The translations under genes and the position numbers were made by a program. From positions 1-45,666 of the forward strand of contig CAZMXI010000011.1 in assembly GCA_964570205.1 (NCBI GenBank): a stretch of 45,666 nucleotides of DNA. Direction: 5' to 3'. The notes under the pieces were generated by a model. That model did not search any database. It was not told the DNA's origin and saw only the letters and a list, made by a program, of their open reading frames with translations. Position 1 is the stretch's first letter, and each line of letters opens with the position of its first letter. This DNA is from CAZMXI01 sp964570205 (GTDB taxonomy: Bacteria; Planctomycetota; Phycisphaerae; Tepidisphaerales; Tepidisphaeraceae). This document shows positions 38,574-45,666 of the stretch, piece after piece.

Positions 38574-39424
38574 CCGTCATCGATCAGGCCACCCACCTGC
38601 GCAGCCTGATGATGCAGTGCCGCCGCGCGGCGGTGTATGCCATCACCAGCGGCAAGGGCGGTGTCGGCAAGAGCAACATCGCCGTGAACCTGTGCATCCA
38701 GTTCGCGGCGGCCGGTAAGAAGGTTGTGCTGCTGGACGCCGACCTGGGGCTGGCCAACGCGGATGTGCTGTGCGGCGTCGACCTGCCCCACAATCTGGCG
38801 CATGTCATCGCAAGGCAGAAGGACCTGCGGCAGGTCATGGTGGACGCGCCGGGTGGGTTCAAGCTTGTGGGCGGCGCTTCGGGGCTGGCGCGGATGGCGG
38901 ATCTGTCCGACATCGACCTGCAGCGGCTGATCGACACCCTGTCGGAACTGGAGCAGGAGAATGACATTCTGGTGATCGACACCGGCGCGGGCATCAGCCC
39001 GAACGTGTTGTCGTTCACGCGATACGCCGACCATGTGCTGATCGTGACGACGCCGGAGCCGACGGCGATCACCGACGCCTATGCGGTCGTGAAGGTGATG
39101 AGTCGAGTCGAATCGGACCGGCAGATGAGTCTGCTTGTGAACCAGGCTCGCAACCCGGCCGAAGCCCGCGTGGTGTACGACCGGATTGCGAAGGTCGCCA
39201 GGCAGTTCCTGTCGGCGAGCGTGCTGGATGCCGGCTATGTGCTGAAGGATGAAGTGGTGCAGGATTGTGTGCGCCGGCGCACGCCCTTTACGCTGGCGCA
39301 GCCCCGCTGCGCCGCCAGCCTGTGTGTAGCTCAGCTCGCTGCGCGGCTCCAGCAGGGCGTTGGCGCTGGTTCCGCGCCGCGGGCCGGTTTCTTCCAGCGC
39401 ATGAGCCGCTGGTTCCGGAGATGA
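38570..39424 (+). CDS. flhG: MinD-like ATPase FlhG (FleN/YlxH)
   Basis: A 284-residue MinD/ParA-type ATPase. It has a deviant Walker A (SGKGGVGKSN, 27-36), VVLLDADLGLANADVLCGV (Walker A' region, with the Asp-x-Asp), and ILVIDTGAGISPNVLSFTR (Walker B; FlhG usually has DTGAG rather than the DTPPG of MinD). An N-terminal QATHLRSLM motif resembles the DQAxxLR segment that stimulates FlhF GTPase activity. The C-terminus is basic and amphipathic (GFFQRMSRWFRR), a likely membrane-targeting helix. It limits flagellar number. Start ATG overlaps the flhF stop. Confidence 0.94.
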   Translation: MTVIDQATHLRSLMMQCRRAAVYAITSGKGGVGKSNIAVNLCIQFAAAGKKVVLLDADLGLANADVLCGVDLPHNLAHVIARQKDLRQVMVDAPGGFKLVGGASGLARMADLSDIDLQRLIDTLSELEQENDILVIDTGAGISPNVLSFTRYADHVLIVTTPEPTAITDAYAVVKVMSRVESDRQMSLLVNQARNPAEARVVYDRIAKVARQFLSASVLDAGYVLKDEVVQDCVRRRTPFTLAQPRCAASLCVAQLAARLQQGVGAGSAPRAGFFQRMSRWFRR

Positions 39425-39437
39425 CCAGGAGATCGCC

Positions 39438-39668
39438 GTGTGCCGTCGGATCGCCGCCTGTCTGTCGTTGCTCGCCTTCGCCGCCTGCCTGATCGTGGGC
39501 GCGGCGGCCGGCAACAGCTTCTCGACAGCAGTGGGGCGGGCGCTGCTGGCAATGGCGGGAACATTTGTTATCGGGCTCATCGTTGGCGCGATGGGCGAGA
39601 AGATGATCGATGAGAACGTTCGAGGCGAAGAAGAAAAACTGAGGAACCCCGCATCGGACGACCGATAA
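39438..39668 (+). CDS. Small two-helix membrane protein of unknown function
   Basis: A 76-residue protein with GTG start and CAGGAG six bases upstream, 13 bp after flhG on the same strand. It has two hydrophobic segments (about 6-25 and 33-54, the second AMAGTFVIGLIVGAMGEKMI) and a charged C-terminal tail (GEEEKLRNPASDDR). The good ribosome site and tight spacing argue that it is real. Its position between flhG and the flagellar sigma gene suggests a flagella-related or neutral membrane role, but no family was recognised. Confidence 0.72.
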   Translation: MCRRIAACLSLLAFAACLIVGAAAGNSFSTAVGRALLAMAGTFVIGLIVGAMGEKMIDENVRGEEEKLRNPASDDR

Positions 39669-39838
39669 ACGGAATTGGCCTCATGTCGCGTGGGTCTTGT
39701 TCTGCGTGCATGGTGGACAGGCCAAATCCGATCAGCTCGGGTTCCGAAAAGCGATCGGCTTGGAGGGCCGGTCAATTTTCGCGGAATCGAACAGCTCGAG
39801 GCAAGGATGCTTGTACCCATGGACCGGGAGTGTGAATT

Positions 39839-40627
39839 ATGGCCAGGAAAGAAGCGCGTGACATCAGGCAGGTGTGGGTCGACTACAAGAAAGAGCCCAC
39901 GAGGGATCTGCGGAACATTCTGATGGAGCACTATCTCCATCTGGTGCGATTCAACGCCGAGCGCATCCACACGAAGCTGCCCGACGAAGTGGAACTGGAC
40001 GACCTGATGTCGGCAGGCATCTTCGGGCTGATGGACGCGATTGCCGCGTTCGATCTGGAGCGGGGGGTCAAATTCGAGACCTATTGCGCTCCCCGCATTC
40101 GCGGAGCGATTCTTGACGAGCTGCGCTCGATGGACTGGGTGCCGCGGCTGGTGCGCAGCCGCGCCCACAAGCTGGAAGGCGCCACCAAGGAACTGGAGGT
40201 GGAGCTCGGGCGGTCGCCCACCAACGACGAGATCGCGAGGCGGCTGAAGATATCGATGCCCGAGTTCGAGAAGATGGCCAAGGACGCCAGTGCCGTGGGC
40301 GTGGTGTCGCTGTCGCGCAAATGGTACGAGACGGATTCCAACAAGGATGTCCGCGAGATCGACGTGCTGGAGGACAAACGCGGCAACAACCCGGTGCGGG
40401 AAATCCAGCGCAAGGATCTAAAGGAACTGATCACCAAGGGTTTGTCTCGCGCCGAGCGGCTGATCATCATCCTCTATTACTTCGAGGAGATGACGATGAA
40501 GGAGATCGGCGTCACGCTCGACCTGTCCGAGAGCCGGGTCAGCCAGATGCACTCGTCAATTCTCATGCGCCTCAAGGCGCAGATGGCCGACCGTCGCAAG
40601 GAACTGGCCCAGGCCGCCGCCGTCTGA
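39839..40627 (+). CDS. fliA: FliA/WhiG-family flagellar RNA polymerase sigma factor
   Basis: A 262-residue sigma-28-type factor. Region 2 is visible in LMEHYLHLVRFNAERIHTKL, ELDDLMSAGIFGLMDAIAAF and FETYCAPRIRGAILDELRSM; region 3 in RLVRSRAHKLEGATKELEVE and SPTNDEIARRL; region 4 in LSRAERLIIILYYFEEMTMK and the helix-turn-helix GVTLDLSESRVSQMHSSIL. The MDWVPR motif is typical of FliA/WhiG. It transcribes late flagellar genes; an anti-sigma FlgM is not in this window. About 170 bp separate it from the preceding gene, room for its own promoter, though I cannot identify one. A strong terminator follows 29 bp after the stop. Confidence 0.95.
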   Translation: MARKEARDIRQVWVDYKKEPTRDLRNILMEHYLHLVRFNAERIHTKLPDEVELDDLMSAGIFGLMDAIAAFDLERGVKFETYCAPRIRGAILDELRSMDWVPRLVRSRAHKLEGATKELEVELGRSPTNDEIARRLKISMPEFEKMAKDASAVGVVSLSRKWYETDSNKDVREIDVLEDKRGNNPVREIQRKDLKELITKGLSRAERLIIILYYFEEMTMKEIGVTLDLSESRVSQMHSSILMRLKAQMADRRKELAQAAAV

Positions 40628-40656
40628 CCGCCGCGACGGAATACGTGGATTCACCC

Positions 40657-40689
40657 GGGCCCGTCATGGGGAAGTGACGGGCCCTTTCT
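40657..40689 (+). terminator. Rho-independent terminator after fliA
   Basis: A perfect 10-bp stem (GGGCCCGTCA at 40657-40666 with TGACGGGCCC at 40675-40684) closes an 8-base loop and is followed by TTTCT. It lies 29 bp after the fliA stop and marks the end of the flagellar transcription unit. Confidence 0.9.
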
Positions 40690-40761
40690 GGTTGCCCGCA
40701 TTTACTTCTCGCTTCGGCCATTTCGGGTTTCTTCGCGTGCCGTCCTGCCCTATATTGCAGC

Positions 40762-41403
40762 ATGGTTCCTTGCCGGGAGATGCTTTTGGCACGCGCGCAT
40801 CGGTTTCTGGGCCTGCTTGTTTCCCTCGCGCTGACGAGCTGGGGCGGCGGGGGCTGCGCCAACGTGCGCACCACCGATCCGGCCCGCACCGCCACGGAGC
40901 AGTTTCTGATGAGCCAGGCGATCTCTCGCGCCGTTGAGCAGCTTTCGGCCGCGGGGCTTCGCGACAGGCAGGTATTCGTTGATCCGACTTACGTCGCCTC
41001 GCCCGATCAGCCCTACCTGCTGGGCGAGGTTCGAGCCAAGCTCCTTGTCGAAGGTGTGCGCCTCGTCAGCAAGCGGGAGGAGGCGAAAGTCATTCTTGAG
41101 GTGCGCAGCGGAGGCGTGGGGATCGATCGCCGCAATTACCTGCTCGGCGTGCCGCCGTTTCCGCTGCCCTTCACGTCCACCAGCGCGGGCGTGCCTCTGC
41201 TGACGCCCGAAATCGCCTTCTACAAGGACCAGCGCCAGCATGGTTTTGCCAGTGTCGCGTTTGTCGCCTACTGGGCCGACACCGGCGAGATTGTGGCGGC
41301 CTCCGGCCCGTTCATCGGAAAGACCATCCGCGAGGACTACTGGTTCTTTGGTTTCGGTCCGCGTACGGTCGGGAACATAGCCCCCACGGAGAAGCCCAGA
41401 TGA
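40762..41403 (+). CDS. DUF6655-family lipoprotein
   Basis: About 213 residues with a lipoprotein-type N-terminus: hydrophobic FLGLLVSLALTSWGG and Cys in GGGCANVRTTDPARTATEQF. The text CANVRTTDPARTATEQFLMS is what I recall of the Planctomycete DUF6655 family; function unknown. The mature part predicts beta strands (PYLLGEVRAKLLVEGVRLVS, KVILEVRSGGVGIDRRNYLL) and an aromatic C-terminal YWFFGFGPRTVG. A slightly later start at 40780 is possible. Its stop overlaps the start of the AsmA-like gene (ATGA), so the two are translated together and may act in the same envelope process. Confidence 0.8.
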   Translation: MVPCREMLLARAHRFLGLLVSLALTSWGGGGCANVRTTDPARTATEQFLMSQAISRAVEQLSAAGLRDRQVFVDPTYVASPDQPYLLGEVRAKLLVEGVRLVSKREEAKVILEVRSGGVGIDRRNYLLGVPPFPLPFTSTSAGVPLLTPEIAFYKDQRQHGFASVAFVAYWADTGEIVAASGPFIGKTIREDYWFFGFGPRTVGNIAPTEKPR

Positions 41404-44400
41404 CCCGACCGAAGCGCCGACGATCCGGCAGGCTGCGCCGGCTCTGGCTGGTGCTGGCGATCGTGCTGGTTGCGGGCGCCTGCGCCGTCCTGGGGGTGCA
41501 CCTGGTCCTGCGTACGCAGATTCCGCGTGACCTGGTTCTCGCGCGGCTTCAGAAAGACATGGGACTGCGCATCACCGCCGCTTCTCTGCAGACCACCTGG
41601 GGCGGCGATACCGTACTGCGGGAGGTGCGCGTTGCCCTGCCGCTGGCGGACAAGCCGTTCCTGGTCGTGCCCCGCGTCGAGGTCAGCCATACTGAGTTGC
41701 CCTGGATTCTCACCGGGTCTTCGGTTCGACTCAAGGAAGTCCGCCTCGACCGGCCGGAACTGACGATTTGCCAGGATCCGGCGGGTGGATCGAACATCGC
41801 TGATGCCCTGGCCGTCGTGGAAAGCAGCCGCGCAGCGCAGCCCTCAGTCAACCGGACGCCCCTCGCCGAACTCCTGCCGGCGGTGCGCATTGTCGATGCA
41901 ACGGTCCATTACATCCATTCCGATTCCCGGAAGCTCACCATCCCGAGTCTCAACGTGAGGACGCGGCCGCTCGATGGCTTGGCGTGGAATCTGCTCATCA
42001 GCATCGCCGACGATATCGAGGTCACGGGTGCCTTGGCGCCCGCCAACGACTGGAAGCAGGCCTTGGACTTTACGGTCAGGCGCCTTGACCCGAGCATCCT
42101 CGCGTTTTTTGCCAGTCCGGCCGAGATCGTCGAGCTTGCCGGTCGCTGGCAGGGTCGGTGGGCCAACAACGCGCTGAGTGGGCGGATGCAGATCACGACG
42201 CTGCGAGTCGATCAATTCCATGCGGTGGGCGATGTGGTGGTGACCGCATCCGCCCAGGCCGCGGTCGTCGAGCCCGACTCATTGATGGTCGGGGTGGCGG
42301 GCAAGCAGCCCATTGAAGCTCGTGTGGAGTCCGGTCGCATCCGGATGGCAGGATCCAGGATCGAGATTCATGAACTGCTGGCACGGGTGTTAGGGGGCGA
42401 TGTGCGCGTGGATGGCGGACTGGACTGGCCGATCGGCGCGGGCCATCTCGCCGTGGCGTGGCGGGACGTGCAGATGCCGGCCGGGATTGTGCATCAGGGG
42501 GCATTCTCTGCAACGCTCCAGACACCCTGGCCGGATCGGCCTCATATCACCGGTTGGTTGCATACGCTGGGCGCTGCGCCCCAGGGCAAGTGGGTCGCCA
42601 GTGCCGACATCAGCGGCGACGGCAGATCGCTGTCGCATGTTGACTGGCGTGTGGCGTTCAGGGAACTCGCCTGGATTGGCGAGTCGATCGACATCGATCT
42701 GAAGGGGCTCGCAGCAAGCCTGGAGACCGGCGACGATGTTGTCCGCCTGGCGGATATGCGCTTGCCCGACGCCGATCGGCTGACCGCCTCCGGACTGTGC
42801 GACATGACTTCGGGACGATGGAGCCTGTCGGCGGTTGCCAACGGCATCCCCGTGGCCCGTCTGCGGGAACCGGCCGACTTCGCCATCGAGGCCGCCGGTT
42901 CGCCCGGCCAGATCGACGTGTCCGAATTCCAGGTCAAGGCTGATGACCTCCAAGTCCGTGGTCAGGCAAGCTATGTCTCCGGCCGACAGATGCCGCTGCA
43001 GGCGACGCTGAACCTCTCGCGTCAGGATGATCCGGACCCAAGCGTGGCCGGCCGCTACTCCACGGGTCCACTGGCCGGGCAGGCAACGGCGTCCGGAACA
43101 CTCCAGCCGTTCCGACTCTCTTTGTCGGGCTGGTTGTCAGGCCGACAGGTTTCGCTTGGGTCGCAGCGCATGGGCGATGTGCGCGCACAGGTCAAGGGCG
43201 AGATCGACGAGCGGCAGTTGACTCTGCGGTCGAACCAGATGCAGCTTCTGGGCGGGCGCGTGTCCCTGGCAGCTGATTACCATTTCGAGGATGCCGCAGC
43301 GACGATCGGTATCCAGATGGCGGGCGTCCCGCTCGCCGTCGCCGACAATCTCGTGCAGCCGCCGCCGGGGATGCTCGGCGCCTTGGATGCCCAGGTCAAT
43401 GTCGACTGGCCGCGATTTCACGAGAAGAGCCGCAATGTGCAGGGCGAATTCTCGATTCGCGGTTTCCGAAAAGAGGCGTTCGCCGCCGAGCAGATCACCG
43501 GCCGGCTTGCGATGCGCGGTGAGCAGTTGCTGATCGACGACGTCAAGCTGCGACAGAAGGACGGTGCTGCTACGGCTGCGGTGCGGATGAACCTCCAGGA
43601 TCGCTCTCGAGTGCACATCGAGGGCAAGGCGAGCGACTGGCCAATCGAATTGCCCCAGCAGAAGCTGTCAGTCAACCTTGGGGGAGAAACATCGCTCGAT
43701 ATCAACACCGCTGGCCTGTCCGCCACCGGCGATCTCAGGCTCCAGGGCCGGGCGAACCTCGATGGCAAGCCTCTTGGCGAGCTGGACCTTCGATCGACCT
43801 TGGACGGCAGGAACCTGAAGGTTGCCGGCCTGACCGGCCGTGTCCTTGGCGGGTCCTTCGCCGGGCACGGACACGTCCTTGTTGACGATTGGGCGTCCAG
43901 CACTGGTCAGCTTGAATGGAAGGGCATTGAGGCCGCCCAGATTGCCTCGCTGTTCCCTGCCGCCAGGTCTCTTGCCGGTACATTGGATGGCGCTGTTCGA
44001 GTGCAGCGCAACACATCGCGCGGCAGCACAGAGCCCATGGGCGTTGACATCCGGATTCAGCCGCGCAGCGCGACCTGGAGCGCCTTGCCCATCGGGCCTG
44101 CCCACGCGACCGTTCACATCGGCTCGGCCGCGCCGGCCAAGGCGGGGGAGGTTGCCCTTCCCGGCCGGGTGGTGCTGGAGAAGGCGACGATGCACGCCGC
44201 CGAAGGCCGGGTCAATGCCTGGGGCCGGGTTACCAGGCATGGCGACGACTACCACGCTCATGTCTTTCTGGATTTTGATGCCCTGAATCTGGATCACCTC
44301 GTTCACGCTGTGGAGGCCGGCGCCGAGCCGATGCCCGGACGGCTTGCGGGCAAGGTCATCGCCTTCGGACCACTCGCAAATCCAAGACTCATGAGCGGCC

Positions 44401-44861
44401 AGGGCGATTTGAGGCTCACTGAATCGAATCTGGTCAACAGCGATATTGTCGGCGGCATGGTCGCCGCCATGACGGGCAAGGCCCGGTCCAGCCAGGGCTC
44501 TGGCGCCGCCAGCCTGCGCATCGAGGCGGGGGCCCTGCACGTGCTTCGCGCGGTCTACAACAGCAATGGCCTGGAAATTCGGATGACGGGACAGGTTGCA
44601 GATGTCTTCCAGGGCGCTGACAGCGGCATTCGAGGATATGCCGTCGGCACGGCCCGGCCGCTGCGAGATCTCAAGCTGCCTTTCATGGCTGATGCCGACG
44701 CAATTTTCAGTGCCCTGCAGGGCAGCGCCACGACGATGCGCATCGACGGCACGGTTCGCGATCCGGCACTTCAACCCGCAGCGTTCTCCGATCTGGCAAC
44801 CAGCATCCGACGCCTGCTCGTCGGCGATGTGGCCAATGTGGAGGAGGGCTCCGGCCAGTAA
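41400..44861 (+). CDS. AsmA/TamB-like envelope protein
   Basis: A 1153-residue protein anchored by one N-terminal membrane helix (about 12-35, RLWLVLAIVLVAGACAVLGV) after a basic segment. The rest is repetitive beta-strand text in the style of the AsmA superfamily (TamB, YhdP, YdbH, AsmA). Examples are TVLREVRVALPLADKPFLVV and VRLKEVRLDRPELTICQD near the start, many IDLKGL/LRLQGRANLDGK-like strands, and a C-terminal AsmA_2-like region (LAGKVIAFGPLANPRLMSGQ, GDLRLTESNLVNSDIVGGM). Such proteins bridge inner and outer membranes and move phospholipid or assist outer-membrane assembly. The ATG overlaps the stop of the DUF6655 lipoprotein gene. Inverted repeats follow its 3' end. Confidence 0.82.
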   Translation: MTRPKRRRSGRLRRLWLVLAIVLVAGACAVLGVHLVLRTQIPRDLVLARLQKDMGLRITAASLQTTWGGDTVLREVRVALPLADKPFLVVPRVEVSHTELPWILTGSSVRLKEVRLDRPELTICQDPAGGSNIADALAVVESSRAAQPSVNRTPLAELLPAVRIVDATVHYIHSDSRKLTIPSLNVRTRPLDGLAWNLLISIADDIEVTGALAPANDWKQALDFTVRRLDPSILAFFASPAEIVELAGRWQGRWANNALSGRMQITTLRVDQFHAVGDVVVTASAQAAVVEPDSLMVGVAGKQPIEARVESGRIRMAGSRIEIHELLARVLGGDVRVDGGLDWPIGAGHLAVAWRDVQMPAGIVHQGAFSATLQTPWPDRPHITGWLHTLGAAPQGKWVASADISGDGRSLSHVDWRVAFRELAWIGESIDIDLKGLAASLETGDDVVRLADMRLPDADRLTASGLCDMTSGRWSLSAVANGIPVARLREPADFAIEAAGSPGQIDVSEFQVKADDLQVRGQASYVSGRQMPLQATLNLSRQDDPDPSVAGRYSTGPLAGQATASGTLQPFRLSLSGWLSGRQVSLGSQRMGDVRAQVKGEIDERQLTLRSNQMQLLGGRVSLAADYHFEDAAATIGIQMAGVPLAVADNLVQPPPGMLGALDAQVNVDWPRFHEKSRNVQGEFSIRGFRKEAFAAEQITGRLAMRGEQLLIDDVKLRQKDGAATAAVRMNLQDRSRVHIEGKASDWPIELPQQKLSVNLGGETSLDINTAGLSATGDLRLQGRANLDGKPLGELDLRSTLDGRNLKVAGLTGRVLGGSFAGHGHVLVDDWASSTGQLEWKGIEAAQIASLFPAARSLAGTLDGAVRVQRNTSRGSTEPMGVDIRIQPRSATWSALPIGPAHATVHIGSAAPAKAGEVALPGRVVLEKATMHAAEGRVNAWGRVTRHGDDYHAHVFLDFDALNLDHLVHAVEAGAEPMPGRLAGKVIAFGPLANPRLMSGQGDLRLTESNLVNSDIVGGMVAAMTGKARSSQGSGAASLRIEAGALHVLRAVYNSNGLEIRMTGQVADVFQGADSGIRGYAVGTARPLRDLKLPFMADADAIFSALQGSATTMRIDGTVRDPALQPAAFSDLATSIRRLLVGDVANVEEGSGQ

Positions 44862-45351
44862 GGCAATACGGACTGAGTAGTTGCCCCATGTTTGCACGCG
44901 CATGAAAAAAGCCATCCCGGGCAAAGGACGGCTTTGTGGGGCTTTTGAAGAGCTGCCTTCGGGGTTGTGGGAAGGAGCGGCTCTTCACATGGGGGAAGAA
45001 TGGCTTTTTCAGGTCCCGCCCACCACGTTTCCGCAGTGACCAGGACGCTAAGTCTTACGCAACCTCAATGCCGAAGGAGCGTAAATATCGATCAAACTTT
45101 GTGCTAATTAAGATCCCGCTCATAAGATATGGAATAACATTATCTTGGGTGGATCGCGCAGACTCATGCCTTGTCAGTGGCCAAAGAGCGCACCGACAGG
45201 ATGGCTTGCCATAGTGGCATGTGCGATGCCAGTATGTCCGGACATCGGCTGCCCGGGCTGCGGGCACACATTCAGGGTGAGGGTGGATTGCCTGCGAAGG
45301 TCTCCGGCCAGATGCCGTGGCTCTGGGCGATCTTTCTGAAACGCGATAAGC
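44862..45351. other. Intergenic region with inverted repeats and AT-rich patch
   Basis: About 490 bp between the AsmA-like gene and a convergent partial gene. Apart from the inverted repeats it contains a local AT-rich patch at about 45050-45150, out of character for the window. Short frames on both strands here (for example a minus frame ending GILISTKFDRYLRSFGIEVA) lack ribosome sites and are not called as genes. Confidence 0.4.
44904..45010 (+). repeat. Nested inverted repeats, possible terminator
   Basis: GAAAAAAGCCAT at 44904-44915 can pair with GGACGGCTTT-type sequence at 44926-44935 (AAAGCCATCC against GGACGGCTTT, one mismatch). It can alternatively pair with ATGGCTTTTTC at 45000-45010. 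Between them GAAGAGC (44947-44953) and GCTCTTC (44980-44986) form another stem. The first hairpin lies 43 bp after the AsmA-like stop, where a terminator is expected, but it lacks a clean T-run; the outer arm ends in five T. Confidence 0.45.
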
Positions 45352-45666
45352 CTATTGCCCGCTGTTGTTTGTCGGCGGTGCGATTTGCCGAACGGACAAC
45401 CGCCGGCCGTCTTTTTCGACGGCGAGCCGGTTAAGTCCTGGCCAGAGCGGCACATCCACCCGGTCCGGGTCTGTGGGCTTGAACGCCAGCAGATCCTCGA
45501 CCTTCTGATCACCCCCGTACACGCGAAGCACAGCGTAAAAGCCCTGATGGAACAGACCCTCCTGAGGCCCGATTACCGTGCGCTCGCCAGGTTTCAGCAG
45601 GGTGCCCCAGTGCCGATCCGCCAGGGCCGGGGCGTGGATGGCGATGTCTTCAGGGCTGGTCCACCC
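45352..45666 (-). CDS. Unidentified protein, C-terminal part (start beyond window)
   Basis: Reading the minus strand from the right edge gives 104 uninterrupted residues to a TAG at 45352-45354. The text is protein-like: WTSPEDIAIHAPALADRHWG, TVIGPQEGLFHQGFYAVLRV, VEDLLAFKPTDPDRVDVPLW, ending VEKDGRRLSVRQIAPPTNNS. This frame has no Met inside the window, so the start lies outside. No family recognised. The balanced composition and convergent placement favour a real gene over a shadow frame. Confidence 0.65.
   Translation of the reverse strand, partial: GWTSPEDIAIHAPALADRHWGTLLKPGERTVIGPQEGLFHQGFYAVLRVYGGDQKVEDLLAFKPTDPDRVDVPLWPGLNRLAVEKDGRRLSVRQIAPPTNNSGQ

Noticed and set aside
37883..40168. 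761-codon minus-strand open frame across flhF, flhG and fliA
   Set aside because: It crosses three well-supported flagellar genes on the other strand and has no recognisable domain.
43668..44924. 418-codon minus-strand open frame
   Set aside because: Antisense to the AsmA-like gene; no ribosome site and no family resemblance.

Overview
This window is GC-rich bacterial chromosome. The gene set points to a Gram-negative member of the Planctomycetota, probably a Phycisphaerae relative. The evidence is a Kdo-8-phosphate synthase, a complete block of flagellar export genes, a PEP-CTERM protein, DUF1080 and DUF6655 lipoproteins, an ECF sigma factor with a transmembrane anti-sigma partner, and many lipoprotein signals. 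The taxonomic call is an inference from gene content, not from a marker gene. No mobile element, CRISPR array or rRNA was seen. One tRNA (Arg, anticodon TCT) is present.

Layout. At 1-4.4 kb lie the end of a MATE transporter, a small PD-(D/E)XK-type nuclease, and nrfH-nrfA for respiratory nitrite ammonification. At 4.3-9.5 kb, convergent with nrfA and overlapping it, are a class II terpene-cyclase (squalene-hopene cyclase-like) gene and a very large exported tandem FAD oxidoreductase whose end overlaps the cyclase start. At 9.6-12.7 kb are a CbxX-type AAA+ ATPase of visibly lower GC and a frameshifted lipoprotein. At 12.9-14.1 kb are tRNA-Arg and ychF, followed by about 750 bp without a convincing gene that holds three GGGACA repeats spaced exactly 10 bp. 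At 14.8-16.7 kb are a lipoprotein and a sugar-phosphate isomerase-like TIM barrel.

At 16.8-22.2 kb, four same-strand genes form a probable operon: ECF sigma factor, a giant membrane anti-sigma protein with repeated DUF4349-like units, a diacylglycerol/lipid kinase, and kdsA. The shared theme is the cell envelope. At 22.2-25.1 kb are a probably frameshifted small gene and a tight operon of an M64 peptidase with PEP-CTERM, a DUF1080 lipoprotein and ruvX. At 25.2-30.7 kb are an AEC carrier, a CPA-type Na+/H+ antiporter, a sodium:solute symporter and an inositol-monophosphatase-family enzyme.

At 30.8-40.7 kb is a flagellar operon fliN-fliO-fliP-fliQ-fliR-flhB-flhA-flhF-flhG-(small membrane protein)-fliA, closed by a strong rho-independent terminator. 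The genes encode a motor-switch part, the whole export gate, the two GTPase/ATPase regulators of flagellar number and position, and the flagellar sigma factor. At 40.8-44.9 kb are a DUF6655 lipoprotein translationally coupled to an AsmA/TamB-like envelope protein. The right end holds nested inverted repeats, a local AT-rich patch, and the C-terminal part of an unidentified minus-strand gene that runs off the edge.
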